Positions 13,227-22,381 of a stretch of 64,000 bases of DNA are shown piece after piece. The notes under the pieces are model-generated. The model ran no database searches and was not told the DNA's origin. It saw only the letters and a list, made by a program, of their open reading frames with translations. The DNA lies in the NCBI GenBank assembly GCA_944381365.1, contig CALWKW010000002.1, positions 128,318-192,317 of the forward strand, written 5' to 3'. A program made the translations under genes and the position numbers. This stretch comes from an uncultured Christensenellaceae bacterium (GTDB taxonomy: Bacteria; Bacillota; Clostridia; Christensenellales; UBA3700). Every line of letters starts with the position of its first letter. Position 1 is the first letter of the stretch.

Positions 13227-14306
13227 TTACTTCTTATCCTCCATGTTCTCTATAAATCTGTCGTATAAATATCCCGTATCCATTTCGCCTTCACAACTTT
13301 CAGGGCGGAACTGCACTGAGAAGATTTTCTTGCCTTTATAGTCAAGACCTTCGCAGCTGCCGTCATTTACATTGCGGAAACTGATAGTTGCGACTTTATC
13401 CGAAATGCTGTCTGCTTCTACTGCATAACTATGATTTACTGACGAAACATAGACTCTGTCGCTCTTGAGGTCTTTTACGGGCTGATTGCCTTTGTGTCCG
13501 TATTTGAGTTTGTATGTCTTTGCTCCGAAAGCGGTAGCAAGAAGTTCGTGTCCTTTGCAGATTGCAAAAATAGGCAAATCGCTCTTGATGAGTTTTTTGA
13601 TTTGTTCTACCTCGAATTTAGCATCTTCGGGATTACCCGCTCCGTTTGACAACATAATGCCGTCAGGCTTTATTGCAAGCACATCTTCTGCCTTGGCAGT
13701 ATGAGGGAAAAGCACGACTTTACAGCCTCTTTTTGTGAGCTTTTGCACCACACTCTTCTTTACGCCGTAATCTATCATGGCTACATTGAATTTTTGTTTG
13801 CCCTGACTTTCGAATACCTTTTCCTGCTTGCAAGATACATTGTCCATTGCATCTTTTATCTGATACTCGTCGAGAGCCTTTTTCTTTTTGTCGTCAAGCA
13901 CGGGAGAATCTGTAATAATACCGTTCATGGCTCCCTTTTCTCTCAATGTCTTTGTAAGCTCTCTTGTGTCTATGCCGCAAATACCTACGATATTCTGTTC
14001 TTTGAGCAAATCATCGAGTTTTCCCTGACTTCTGAAATTGGAAGGGGTATCGCAAAGTTCTCTCACGATATAGCCTTTTACTTGCATTTTGTCGCTTTCA
14101 AAGTCCTCTCTCATTATGCCGTAATTGCCTATTGCAGGGAAAGTCTGACATATTATCTGACCATAATAGCTGGGATCTGTCAAATTTTCTACATAGCCTG
14201 TCATAGATGTGCTGAATACAACTTCGCCGATGGTTTCGCCCTCAGCACCAATCGACCAGCCTTCGAAGACTTTTCCGTTTTGAAGAATAAGATACGCTTT
14301 TTTCAT
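13227..14306 (-). CDS. carA: Carbamoyl phosphate synthase small subunit with degenerate glutaminase site
   Basis: CarA normally cleaves glutamine and channels ammonia to CarB. Length (359) and fold are standard: an N-terminal CarA domain and a C-terminal class I amidotransferase. The nucleophile Cys is kept (AICKGHE), but the catalytic His of the usual FHPE motif is Arg (QFRPES, codon CGC, one base from CAC). By E. coli CarA numbering, Gln273 is Glu, Leu270 is Lys and Gly313 is Ser (NHSYAV). All are residues known to bind or activate glutamine. Glutamine hydrolysis is thus probably lost or very weak, while the scaffold for CarB may remain. This start has AGAGGT just upstream; an ATG 24 bases earlier overlaps the ANTAR gene and lacks an RBS. 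Confidence 0.95.
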   Translation of the reverse strand: MKKAYLILQNGKVFEGWSIGAEGETIGEVVFSTSMTGYVENLTDPSYYGQIICQTFPAIGNYGIMREDFESDKMQVKGYIVRELCDTPSNFRSQGKLDDLLKEQNIVGICGIDTRELTKTLREKGAMNGIITDSPVLDDKKKKALDEYQIKDAMDNVSCKQEKVFESQGKQKFNVAMIDYGVKKSVVQKLTKRGCKVVLFPHTAKAEDVLAIKPDGIMLSNGAGNPEDAKFEVEQIKKLIKSDLPIFAICKGHELLATAFGAKTYKLKYGHKGNQPVKDLKSDRVYVSSVNHSYAVEADSISDKVATISFRNVNDGSCEGLDYKGKKIFSVQFRPESCEGEMDTGYLYDRFIENMEDKK

Positions 14307-14322
14307 TTCTACCTCTTTAGTT

Positions 14323-14892
14323 TTAGTCATGTTGTTTTAACGATATAATTTTTTGAGCTACTTCCTGCTTTGACACTCGCATATCCATAGCCTTTTTTTC
14401 TATATATTTGTGTGCCTCTTGCTCTGTCATTTTGTTGTGCATAATCAAAAGGCATTTTGCTCTGTCGACAAGTTTGAGTTCCTCAATCTTTTTTAGAAGA
14501 AGTCTGTTGTTTGTCATGAGCCTGTCCAATCTGCGTCTGTTGGCACTAAGTACTTTTATTGTCCTGAAAATATCCTCTTGCGAAAGAGGTTTTGTCATTA
14601 CCGCTACTCCGTAATCCTGCACCCTTTCTTCGACAGCTTCGCTTATGTCTTCTTTTACCAGAAGAATGACGCTTGCTTTAGTGTTTTCGGTAGCATACAC
14701 CGACAAATCATTTCCAAATTCGTCTACAAGCGGAGTATTTATAATCACAAGGTCATATTCGCTTTCGCTAAGAAGTCTCCTCGCCTCGGTACCCGAATGT
14801 GCCTGTATGACGCTTGTATAATCTATTCTCGCCAAAAGTGCGGCAAATTTTGAAGCGTATTCAGTTGTGGAAACTATCAGGGCTTCTGCCAT
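14323..14892 (-). CDS. ANTAR-domain RNA-binding antiterminator with pseudo-receiver
   Basis: A 189-residue protein with an N-terminal receiver-like fold (about residues 3-120) and a C-terminal ANTAR domain (about 130-185, LKLVDRAKCLLIMHNKMTEQEAHKYIEKKAMD). ANTAR domains bind paired RNA hairpins and block transcription terminators, commonly in nitrogen-assimilation genes of Firmicutes. The receiver's phosphorylated Asp is replaced by Asn (LVIINTP), while the conserved Lys (TKPL) remains, so control is probably by ligand or partner rather than by phosphorylation. It sits between a GS-like gene and carA, and back to back with GSIII and amt, both preceded by terminator hairpins: natural targets, though I could not identify the tandem hexaloop motif. 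Confidence 0.9.
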   Translation of the reverse strand: MAEALIVSTTEYASKFAALLARIDYTSVIQAHSGTEARRLLSESEYDLVIINTPLVDEFGNDLSVYATENTKASVILLVKEDISEAVEERVQDYGVAVMTKPLSQEDIFRTIKVLSANRRRLDRLMTNNRLLLKKIEELKLVDRAKCLLIMHNKMTEQEAHKYIEKKAMDMRVSKQEVAQKIISLKQHD

Positions 14893-14964
14893 ACTACACT
14901 CTCCGTTTGCTTGCGATACTAAGATTAAAGCTTTCTATGCGAATTGACAATATCCTCCGCCACA

Positions 14965-16266
14965 TCAAATTTTGTGGAAATAAAGTTTTGTCACAAAATC
15001 ATTCTTATCCTTTGACAAAGAATAGTTTTTGTATTCGTTTTCTTTGTACTCGATAAACTTGTCCAAAGTAGTCTTGGGTACATACCTTGCTATAAAATCA
15101 CTCGATACTGCACAATCGATGGCTTTTTTGAGATCTTCCGGCAAAGTATCGACATCTCCGAGATTTTCTATATCGGCTTCGCTTCCCAGCTTCATTTTCT
15201 TTTCTATACCTTCTGCTCCTGCAAAAAGCAACAAAGCATAAGCTATATAAGGATTGCAAGAAGGGTCTGCCGAGCGAAGTTGCATTTTTGCAAATCCGTC
15301 CTGCTCGATACGGATGAGCTGAGGTCCGTTTGAATAAGACCAAGCGATTTTGTTGTATGCCTCAATGGCTTCGTTGTCTTCTAATCTTTCATAAGAATTT
15401 ATGGTAGGATTGAGAAAAACAGCCATTTCCTTTGCTCTTGCAAGTATGCCTGCTATAAAACTCTCCGCCTCTGCTTTTGTACTCAAAAGTGCGGGAGAGA
15501 AAAGATTTTCGCCGTCCTTTAGCAAAGACAAATTGATATGAAGTCCGCTTCCTATCTCTTCTCTCAAAGGCTTGGGCATAAAGGATGCGTGAAGTCCGTT
15601 CATTGAAGCAACCGTTCTTACCACCGTCTTGAAAGTGAGCAAATCGTCTGCCGCCATGAGAGCATCGTTGATTCTAAAACATATCTCATTTTGGCCCGGA
15701 CCTCTCTCGTGATGCGAGCTGATAGGCTTAATACCGAGCTTTTCGAGAGTAAGACAAATATCTCTTCTTACATTCTCGCCTTTGTCAAAAGGTGCTGCGT
15801 CAAGATATCCGCCCCTGTCATGAGGTACTAAAGTAGGCTCGCCCTCGCTGTCTCTTTTGAAAAGATAAAACTCGCAATCGCTTCCTATCTGACAGGTATA
15901 TCCCATTTTTGCAAGTTTTTCCTGAGCACGATAAAGCATGCCTCTGCCGTCTCCGTCAAAAGCTCTGCCGTCAGTATGTCTTATCTTACAAAAAAACCTC
16001 ACTACACTGCCATGCTGAATTCTCCAAGGCAATAACTGTATAGTTGAGGCATCGGGGTAAAGTACCAAATCGCTTTCTCTGGGGTCTACAAAACCGCCTA
16101 CCGAATAGGCTTCGAAGGAAACGCCTTTTTCAAAGGCATTTGTAAGTTCGTCTGCGACCAAGGATATATTTTTTATATTTCCGAAAGAATCGCAAAATGT
16201 CAAAATGACAAATTTAACATCGTTGTCTTTGACAAAATCCAAAACTTCTTTGACTGTCTGACTCAT
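14965..16266 (-). CDS. Divergent type I glutamine synthetase-like protein
   Basis: A 433-residue GSI-family protein, slightly shorter than usual. Recognisable are the FMPKP loop, GSGLHIN (substrate His), NSYERLE (Arg321-like) and GPGQNEI (metal Glu). Two active-site motifs are altered. The usual SARNRSASIRIP reads SYSNGPQLIRIE, replacing the equivalents of Arg339 and the following Arg. The Glu of IEVR (Glu357 in Salmonella GS, a metal ligand) reads MQLR, hence Gln. No adenylylation-site loop is evident. It may be a gamma-glutamyl ligase acting on another amine, or a regulatory pseudo-GS; a canonical GSIII is encoded divergently. The ATG at 16266 is chosen for GAGGAG directly upstream. First gene of the operon leading to pyrG. 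Confidence 0.85.
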   Translation of the reverse strand: MSQTVKEVLDFVKDNDVKFVILTFCDSFGNIKNISLVADELTNAFEKGVSFEAYSVGGFVDPRESDLVLYPDASTIQLLPWRIQHGSVVRFFCKIRHTDGRAFDGDGRGMLYRAQEKLAKMGYTCQIGSDCEFYLFKRDSEGEPTLVPHDRGGYLDAAPFDKGENVRRDICLTLEKLGIKPISSHHERGPGQNEICFRINDALMAADDLLTFKTVVRTVASMNGLHASFMPKPLREEIGSGLHINLSLLKDGENLFSPALLSTKAEAESFIAGILARAKEMAVFLNPTINSYERLEDNEAIEAYNKIAWSYSNGPQLIRIEQDGFAKMQLRSADPSCNPYIAYALLLFAGAEGIEKKMKLGSEADIENLGDVDTLPEDLKKAIDCAVSSDFIARYVPKTTLDKFIEYKENEYKNYSLSKDKNDFVTKLYFHKI

Positions 16267-16303
16267 AAACTCCTCTTTAAGCAAACTCCAAAATATTTTT
16301 ATA

Positions 16304-16332
16304 ATTATATCATATCCTATTGTAAATATCAA
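16304..16332 (-). promoter_or_regulatory. Promoter of the GS-like/ANTAR/carAB-dapF/pyrG operon
   Basis: TTGATA (16327-16332), a 17-bp spacer and TATAAT (16304-16309) preceded by TGA, on the minus strand, leaving a leader of only about 30 nt. No terminator was seen within the operon down to the one after pyrG. Confidence 0.75.
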
Positions 16333-16589
16333 GGGATATAAAATATAAATATTTAAATATATATTATCATCTCAATATATTTTCTTGACACAAAATATTC
16401 GATAATATCTTGACTGCTTTTTATTATACTGCTAGATATTATATTTTTACAAAAAAGTTTCGTCAATGTTTTTGATGGTGTTTTTGTGCTATTTTAAAAA
16501 TTTTTCAATGCTTATTTCGATTATCTTGTCTTGCGATGTGACTATGAAAAAAATTTTTTAAATTTGTGATATAATTTGCCTCTTTTTGT

Positions 16590-16618
16590 TTGACAAAGTA
16601 AAATCAAGTAATTATACT
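16590..16618 (+). promoter_or_regulatory. Promoter of the GSIII gene
   Basis: TTGACA (16590-16595), a 17-bp spacer and TATACT (16613-16618). Another TGATATAAT extended -10 lies at 16567-16575 without a clear -35. The DNA between the two divergent promoters (16333-16566) is AT-rich and shows no gene. Confidence 0.75.
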
Positions 16619-16632
16619 TATGGTATAAAGCA

Positions 16633-16668
16633 AAGGCGCTACAAGGTTTTTCCTCGTAGTGCCTTTTT
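16633..16668 (+). terminator. Terminator-like attenuator in the GSIII leader
   Basis: AAGGCGCTAC pairs with GTAGTGCCTT (one G-U), with AGG/CCT further up the stem, followed by five T. It lies after the promoter and before the start codon, with no upstream plus-strand gene to terminate, so it probably attenuates GSIII unless read through. Confidence 0.7.
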
Positions 16669-16697
16669 CATTAATACCCATTAAGGAGATTTATTTT

Positions 16698-18782
16698 ATG
16701 GTAATGTCAGAGATTTTCGGCAGTTTGGTTTTCAACGATGCCGTGATGCAAGAAAGACTTCCCAAGTATACTTATAAGGAACTCAAATCCTGCATAGAAA
16801 ACGGCGACCCCATTTCATTGAGTTGTGCTACCGTTATAGCAAACGCTATGAAAGATTGGGCAATAGAAAAAGGTTGTACTCACTTCACTCATTGGTTCCA
16901 ACCGATGACGGGTATTACTGCAGAAAAACATGACGCTTTTATTCAACCTACATCTGACGGCAAAGTTATTATGGAATTCGGCGGCAAAGAACTTATCAAG
17001 GGCGAACCCGATGCTTCCTCTTTCCCTTCCGGCGGTATCAGAGCTACCTTCGAAGCAAGAGGTTATACTACTTGGGACCCTACTTCTTATGCTTTTGTAA
17101 AAGACCATACTCTTTGTATCCCTACGGCTTTCGTATCATATACGGGAGAAGTATTGGACAAGAAGACTCCTCTTCTCAAATCAATGGACGCTTTGTCCAA
17201 CAAAGCTTGCCGTATCCTCAAACTCTTCGGCAAAAACGCAAAGAGAGTCGTTACGACAGTAGGTCCCGAACAGGAATATTTCCTTATCGACAAATCCGTA
17301 TATGAAAAGAGAAAGGATTTGATTTTTACAGGCCGTACGCTTTTCGGTGCTCCCGCTCCCAAGGGACAGGAACTCGAAGACCATTATTTCGGTACTATCA
17401 AGCAGAGAGTAGTAAAATATATGGCTGACCTCGATATCGAGCTTTGGAAACTCGGTGTGCTTGCAAAGACAAAACACAACGAAGTAGCTCCCGCTCAGCA
17501 CGAGCTTGCTCCTATATTTACTCAATCCAATGTCGCTACCGATGCCAACCAGCTTACTATGGAAATGATGAAGAAAATAGCAAGCAGACACAACATGGCA
17601 TGTCTTTTGCATGAAAAGCCTTTTGACGGCATCAACGGAAGCGGAAAACACAACAACTGGTCAATGTCCACCGACAGCGGCGAAAACCTTCTCGAGCCCG
17701 GCGATACCCCCGAAGATAACGCACAATTTTTATTGTTCCTCGTGGCTGTACTCAAGGCTGTGGACGACTATCAAGATTTGTTGAGACTCAGCGTTGCAAG
17801 TGCGGGCAATGACCACAGACTCGGTGCAAACGAAGCTCCTCCCGCTATTGTATCCGTATTCTTGGGCGAAGAATTGGACGGTATTCTCACCGCTATCGCT
17901 GAAGACAGAACATACAGCAAGCGTGCAAGATGCGATTATGAAATCGGCGTAAGTTCTCTTCCTAAATTCAAAAAGGATACCACGGACAGAAACCGTACTT
18001 CTCCTTTTGCTTTCACAGGAAATAAGTTTGAATTCAGAATGTTGGGCTCTTCATTCTCTATCGCAGGCCCCAATATCATTCTCAACACAATCGTAGCAGA
18101 ATCTCTCGACCAATTTGCTGACGAACTCGAGGGTGCCGAAGACTTCATGTCTGCTGTAAAAGCTCTCATCAAAAAGACTTTTATCGAGCACAAGAGAATT
18201 GTCTTCAATGGCAACGGTTATTCTGACGAATGGATAAAAGAAGCTAAAAAGCGTGGACTTCTCAATTTGCAGTCCGCTCCCGAAGCTCTCCCCTACTTCA
18301 GAACTGCAAAAAATATCGCTTTGTTTGAAAAGCACGGAATTTTCTCTGCTCTCGAAGTAGAATCCCGTACAGATATCATGCTTGAAAATTATAGCAAGGT
18401 ACTCAATATCGAGGCTCTCACCATGATCGATATAATGTCAAAAGATATTATGCCTGCCGTAACAACTTATATCAAAGAACTTACCGATACCGCAAACTCT
18501 GCTAAGGCTCTCGGTATCGATGCAAAGATTCAGGTAGCTATCGCCAAAAAGCTTTGCGATTTGAGTGCTGCCGGCTATAAGGCTCTCGATTCTCTCAAAT
18601 CAAAAGTACACAAAGCAGAAGCTATCTCAAATATTCAGGACAGAGCTATGTATTATTATACAGATGTACTCACCGCTATGGAAGCATTGAGAAAAGTGGC
18701 TGACGAAATGGAAGTCAACACCGCTGAAAAGTATTGGCCTATGCCTACTTACGGCGATATCTTGTTCTCAATCAAAGAATAG
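16698..18782 (+). CDS. glnN: Glutamine synthetase type III
   Basis: A 694-residue GSIII, the large hexameric-ring type found in Firmicutes and Bacteroidetes, making glutamine from glutamate, ammonia and ATP. The hallmark N-terminal segment [12 protein letters not shown], the WFQPMTG motif, the catalytic stretch [13 protein letters not shown] and the ATP-site region [10 protein letters not shown] are all intact. A GTG further upstream would place the start inside the attenuator stem; ATG 16698 has AAGGAG 9 bases upstream and is preferred. It lies divergent from the ANTAR operon and is followed by a terminator and amt, making a compact ammonium-assimilation unit. This is the only canonical glutamine synthetase in the window. 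Confidence 0.97.
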   Translation: MVMSEIFGSLVFNDAVMQERLPKYTYKELKSCIENGDPISLSCATVIANAMKDWAIEKGCTHFTHWFQPMTGITAEKHDAFIQPTSDGKVIMEFGGKELIKGEPDASSFPSGGIRATFEARGYTTWDPTSYAFVKDHTLCIPTAFVSYTGEVLDKKTPLLKSMDALSNKACRILKLFGKNAKRVVTTVGPEQEYFLIDKSVYEKRKDLIFTGRTLFGAPAPKGQELEDHYFGTIKQRVVKYMADLDIELWKLGVLAKTKHNEVAPAQHELAPIFTQSNVATDANQLTMEMMKKIASRHNMACLLHEKPFDGINGSGKHNNWSMSTDSGENLLEPGDTPEDNAQFLLFLVAVLKAVDDYQDLLRLSVASAGNDHRLGANEAPPAIVSVFLGEELDGILTAIAEDRTYSKRARCDYEIGVSSLPKFKKDTTDRNRTSPFAFTGNKFEFRMLGSSFSIAGPNIILNTIVAESLDQFADELEGAEDFMSAVKALIKKTFIEHKRIVFNGNGYSDEWIKEAKKRGLLNLQSAPEALPYFRTAKNIALFEKHGIFSALEVESRTDIMLENYSKVLNIEALTMIDIMSKDIMPAVTTYIKELTDTANSAKALGIDAKIQVAIAKKLCDLSAAGYKALDSLKSKVHKAEAISNIQDRAMYYYTDVLTAMEALRKVADEMEVNTAEKYWPMPTYGDILFSIKE

Positions 18783-18825
18783 TCTCGAATACAAATTATT
18801 ATCAGTAAATAAAAAGTCGTATCAG

Positions 18826-18864
18826 ACACAAAGGCGTGTAAAATTATACGCCTTTGTGTTTTTT
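18826..18864 (+). terminator. Strong terminator between glnN and amt
   Basis: ACACAAAGGCGT (18826-18837) pairs perfectly with ACGCCTTTGTGT (18848-18859) and is followed by six T. The amt RBS starts about 30 bases later, and neither that gap nor the 40 bases before the hairpin holds a recognisable promoter. Transcription of amt apparently has to pass this hairpin, consistent with antitermination by the ANTAR protein. Confidence 0.85.
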
Positions 18865-18901
18865 ATTACTTTTTTTTCAATTTTTTAGGAGGTAAAAAGT
18901 T

Positions 18902-20692
18902 ATGTTCACACCCCTCTCTTCTCAACTTTCTGATGTCTATACATCAGCCAACCTTTCAGAAGGAGATTTCCTTTGGGTAATTGTGGGTATATGCCTTGTA
19001 TTCTTTATGCAAGCAGGTTTTGCTATGGTAGAAACGGGCTTTACCCGTGCAAAGAATGCCGGCAACATCATAATGAAAAACCTTATGGACTTTTGTATCG
19101 GCACCGTGGCTTTTCTGATATTGGGCTATGGCATAATGCATGGAAGCGATATCGGAGGCGTAATAGGTAATTTAGGAGATTTGTCAGTTATCTATACACA
19201 ATTTACAAGCGGCGATATGCTCAAAGTAATGTTCCATTTGGTGTTCTGTGCTACTGCGGCTACTATCGTTTCCGGAGCAATGGCAGAGCGTACAAACTTC
19301 CTTGCATATTGTATTTATAGCTTTATCATTTCCCTTATCATATACCCTGTTTCAGGTCACTGGATTTGGGGCGGAGGCTGGCTCGCTCAACTCGGTTTCC
19401 ACGATTTTGCCGGCTCGGCTGCCGTACACCTCGCAGGCGGCGTAGCTGCGTTTGTAGGTGCTGCAATTATCGGTCCCCGTATCGGTAAATATAAGAAAAA
19501 CCCTGCTGTATTAGACAAAAAAGGCCGTCCCGTTATAGAAAGCAAAGCTATCCCCGGACACTCTCTTACTCTCGGTGCTTTAGGCGTATTCATTCTTTGG
19601 TTTTGCTGGTACGGCTTCAACGGCTCGTCAGCATACGGCATAAACGATTCGGTAGCAAGAGTATTTATTACCACAACGGTAGCTCCCGCCGTAGCTTCTA
19701 TCGTAGCAATGGTTATCACTTGGGTAAAATACAAAAAGCCTGATGTCTCGATGACTCTCAACGGCTCTCTCGCAGGTCTTGTAGCTATTACTGCTGGTTG
19801 CGATGTAGTATCCGTACCTGCCTCTGCAATAATCGGTGTTATAGCAGGTTTTGTAGTAGTATTCGGCGTAGAGTTTATTGACAAAAAGCTTCATGTAGAT
19901 GATCCTGTGGGTGCTGTCGGAGTACACTGCCTTTGCGGTGCGACAGGCACAATAGCAGTAGGTATCTTTGACATGAACAAAGGTATTATAAGCGGATTTA
20001 TTTATAATAAGAGTCTTACTGCCGGCGAGGCATTCAAATACTTCGGAGTACAAATTCTCGGTGTCTTGGCAGTAGTGGCATGGGTAGGAATTACAATGAC
20101 TGCCGTATTCATGATTATGAAAAAATGCAAGATGCTTAGAGCAAGCGAAGCAGATGAATTGGCTGGCCTCGATGTCGCAGAACATGGCCTTGTAAGTTCA
20201 TACGCAGACTTTATGCCTATTCCCGAAGTAATGCTTTCAAAAGACCAAACTGACGAAACTTCTTCAGAAAAACAAAGCGTGCCTATGGAAACGGCTATCC
20301 CCGTTATCGAAACAAATCCTTCATCAAACAGCTCAAAACCCGTATTTACAAAAATCAGTATCGTTACTCGTCCTGATAAGTTTGAAAAACTAAAATCCAG
20401 TCTCGACTCGATAGGAATTACCGGTATGACATTGACAAGCGTACAAGGTTGCGGCATGCAGAAAGGTAGCGATAAATATTATAGAGGTGCAAAAATAGAT
20501 GTTCAACTATTGCCCAAAATCAAACTCGAAGTCGTAGTGACAAAAGTACCTGTCGAGCTTGTGGTAGAAACTGCAAGAAAGGCTCTTTATACAGGAAGCT
20601 ACGGCGATGGAAAAATCTTTATCTATAATGTCCTCGATGTAGTAAAAGTCCGTACGGGCCAACGAGGTTATGACGCATTGCAAGACGAATAA
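18902..20692 (+). CDS. amt: Ammonium channel Amt with C-terminal PII domain
   Basis: Residues 1-~410 are an Amt/Rh channel with about 11 membrane segments. The two pore histidines are present (AAVHLAGGVAAF and VGVHCLCGATG), as is the phenylalanine-gate region. After a ~60-residue Ser/Thr-rich linker, residues ~485-596 form a complete PII (GlnB-like) domain beginning FTKISIVTRPDKFEKLK. Its T-loop reads KYYRGAKIDV, so the Tyr uridylylated in E. coli GlnB (Tyr51) is Ile, and the B-loop TGSYGDGKIF is kept for nucleotide binding. The tethered PII probably gates the pore by sensing ATP/ADP and 2-oxoglutarate without covalent modification. GGAGG lies just upstream. Confidence 0.95.
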   Translation: MFTPLSSQLSDVYTSANLSEGDFLWVIVGICLVFFMQAGFAMVETGFTRAKNAGNIIMKNLMDFCIGTVAFLILGYGIMHGSDIGGVIGNLGDLSVIYTQFTSGDMLKVMFHLVFCATAATIVSGAMAERTNFLAYCIYSFIISLIIYPVSGHWIWGGGWLAQLGFHDFAGSAAVHLAGGVAAFVGAAIIGPRIGKYKKNPAVLDKKGRPVIESKAIPGHSLTLGALGVFILWFCWYGFNGSSAYGINDSVARVFITTTVAPAVASIVAMVITWVKYKKPDVSMTLNGSLAGLVAITAGCDVVSVPASAIIGVIAGFVVVFGVEFIDKKLHVDDPVGAVGVHCLCGATGTIAVGIFDMNKGIISGFIYNKSLTAGEAFKYFGVQILGVLAVVAWVGITMTAVFMIMKKCKMLRASEADELAGLDVAEHGLVSSYADFMPIPEVMLSKDQTDETSSEKQSVPMETAIPVIETNPSSNSSKPVFTKISIVTRPDKFEKLKSSLDSIGITGMTLTSVQGCGMQKGSDKYYRGAKIDVQLLPKIKLEVVVTKVPVELVVETARKALYTGSYGDGKIFIYNVLDVVKVRTGQRGYDALQDE

Positions 20693-20719
20693 TCCATATC
20701 TTTCCATATCTATTTTCCT

Positions 20720-20757
20720 AAAAGTACTGACCTATAAAAAGGTCGGTACTTTTATTT
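20720..20757 (+). terminator. Terminator after amt
   Basis: AAAAGTACTGACCT pairs with AGGTCGGTACTTTT (one G-U) around a 6-nt loop and is followed by ATTTTG. Confidence 0.85.
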
Positions 20758-20820
20758 TGTACTGCTTTAAAATGCGTTTTTTATGCTGCCAAGTTTTTTT
20801 TTGTAATCTAGTAAATCTGT

Positions 20821-20849
20821 TTGCTTATATTTTTTTTATTTGATATAAT
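20821..20849 (+). promoter_or_regulatory. purF promoter
   Basis: TTGCTT (20821-20826), a 17-bp spacer and an extended TGATATAAT -10 ending at 20849; about 25-nt leader. No purine riboswitch fits in this short leader. Confidence 0.65.
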
Positions 20850-20880
20850 AAAACCATTCTTTTACTTAAGGAAGGTATTT

Positions 20881-22254
20881 ATGACTAGAAAACTCAATGA
20901 AGAATGCGGTGTATTCGGCATTTACAACAAAGCAAATCATGAAAATATAGCAAACCTTGTTTACTTCGGACTTTTCGCTCTCCAGCACAGAGGTCAAGAA
21001 TCCGCAGGTATTGCCGTAAACAAAGACAAAGAGATTACTTTGGTAAAAAATCTCGGTCTTGTAAGTGAAGTTTTCAATGACAAAAACCTCGCACATCTTC
21101 AAGGTGATATTGCTATCGGACATGTAAGATATGCTACATTGGGAAGCAATACGGTAGAGAATGCTCAGCCTATCAGCGTAAAATATGCAAAAGGCAATCT
21201 TACCGTTTCTATGAACGGCACTATCCTCAACGCTCAGGAACTCAGAACAAAACTCGAAGAAGAAGGAGCAATTTTCCATACCACAAGCGATTGCGAAGTA
21301 ATATCTTACCTTATCGCAAGAAAAAGACTTAAATCAAAGAGCATCGAAGAAGCAGTAGAAAAAGTTATACCTATGCTCAAAGGTGCTTTCTCCATGCTTA
21401 TAATGAGTCCCAGAAAGCTTATCGCCGTAAGAGATAAATACGGATTTCGACCTTTGTGTATAGGTCGTCTCGGCGAAAGCGTAATATTCTCAAGCGAAAC
21501 ATGCGGACTCGACACGGTAGGTGCCGAATTCGAAAGAGATTTGCTCCCCGGTGAAATGGTAATACTCACAGAAGACGGTATGGTTTCAAACAAAAAATTC
21601 TGCGGACACAAAGGCGGTCTTTGTATTTTCGAGCACATTTATTTTGCTCGTCCCGACAGCGTGATTGACGGACAAAGCGTAAACGAAGCAAGAGTAAATG
21701 CAGGCAAAATGCTTGCAAAAATGCACCCTGTCGATGCAGATCTCGTAATCGGTGTTCCCGACTCAGGACTTCCTAGTGCAATAGGCTATTCGCTTCAAAG
21801 CGGAATACCTTACGGCGTAGGTCTTATCAAAAACAGATATATCGGCAGAACATTTATTCAGCCTACACAGGCAATGAGAGAAAAGAGCGTAGCTTTAAAA
21901 CTCAATACCTTGAAAAGCAATATCGAAGGCAAAAGAGTGGTAATGATAGATGACTCTATCGTAAGAGGTACTACCCTTGCCAATATCGTAAAACTTCTCA
22001 AAAAAGCAGGAGCAAAAGAAGTGCATGTGAGAATATCTTCTCCCGAATTTATTTATCCTTGTTATTTCGGCACAGATATCCCTTCAAGAGAGCATCTTGC
22101 CTGCAACAAGTACACACACGAAGAATTGCGTGAAAAAATCGGTGCTGATTCGTTGGGCTTCCTCGACAAAAACACTATCGACAAAATCGCTCCCGATTCC
22201 ACCACAGCTTTCTGCAAAGGTTGTTTTACAGGCAAATATCCCTGCAAAGTCTGA
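20881..22254 (+). CDS. purF: Amidophosphoribosyltransferase
   Basis: First committed enzyme of purine synthesis, transferring glutamine nitrogen to PRPP. An N-terminal Ntn-hydrolase glutaminase is preceded by a short propeptide (MTRKLNEE) before the nucleophile Cys of CGVFGIY. The C-terminal phosphoribosyltransferase domain has the PRPP loop VVMIDDSIVRGTT near residues 355-367. Length (457) is typical. The ATG at 20881 has AGGAAGG upstream and a promoter close by. It is monocistronic here, with its own terminator and no other pur genes adjacent. Confidence 0.97.
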   Translation: MTRKLNEECGVFGIYNKANHENIANLVYFGLFALQHRGQESAGIAVNKDKEITLVKNLGLVSEVFNDKNLAHLQGDIAIGHVRYATLGSNTVENAQPISVKYAKGNLTVSMNGTILNAQELRTKLEEEGAIFHTTSDCEVISYLIARKRLKSKSIEEAVEKVIPMLKGAFSMLIMSPRKLIAVRDKYGFRPLCIGRLGESVIFSSETCGLDTVGAEFERDLLPGEMVILTEDGMVSNKKFCGHKGGLCIFEHIYFARPDSVIDGQSVNEARVNAGKMLAKMHPVDADLVIGVPDSGLPSAIGYSLQSGIPYGVGLIKNRYIGRTFIQPTQAMREKSVALKLNTLKSNIEGKRVVMIDDSIVRGTTLANIVKLLKKAGAKEVHVRISSPEFIYPCYFGTDIPSREHLACNKYTHEELREKIGADSLGFLDKNTIDKIAPDSTTAFCKGCFTGKYPCKV

Positions 22255-22290
22255 TATTAAGATTGTAGACTTACATCAAAAATCATAAAA

Positions 22291-22318
22291 AAAGACGCAA
22301 AAAGTTTTGCGTCTTTTT
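22291..22318 (+). terminator. Terminator after purF
   Basis: AAAGACGCAAAA pairs with TTTTGCGTCTTT around a 3-nt loop, followed by T-rich DNA. Confidence 0.85.
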
Positions 22319-22334
22319 GATTTGCTTTATAAGA

Positions 22335-22363
22335 TTGATTTTTTTATATTATTTGATTATAAT
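22335..22363 (+). promoter_or_regulatory. Promoter of the DUF1919 gene
   Basis: TTGATT (22335-22340), a 17-bp spacer and TATAAT (22358-22363), with AAGGAG shortly downstream. Confidence 0.65.
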
Positions 22364-22381
22364 ATAAAAAGGAGCAATACT

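Noticed and set aside
16569..18864. Canonical ANTAR target (paired hairpins with six-base loops, A1 and G4) in glnN or amt leaders
   Set aside because: The visible loops do not fit that pattern; I report only the terminators.
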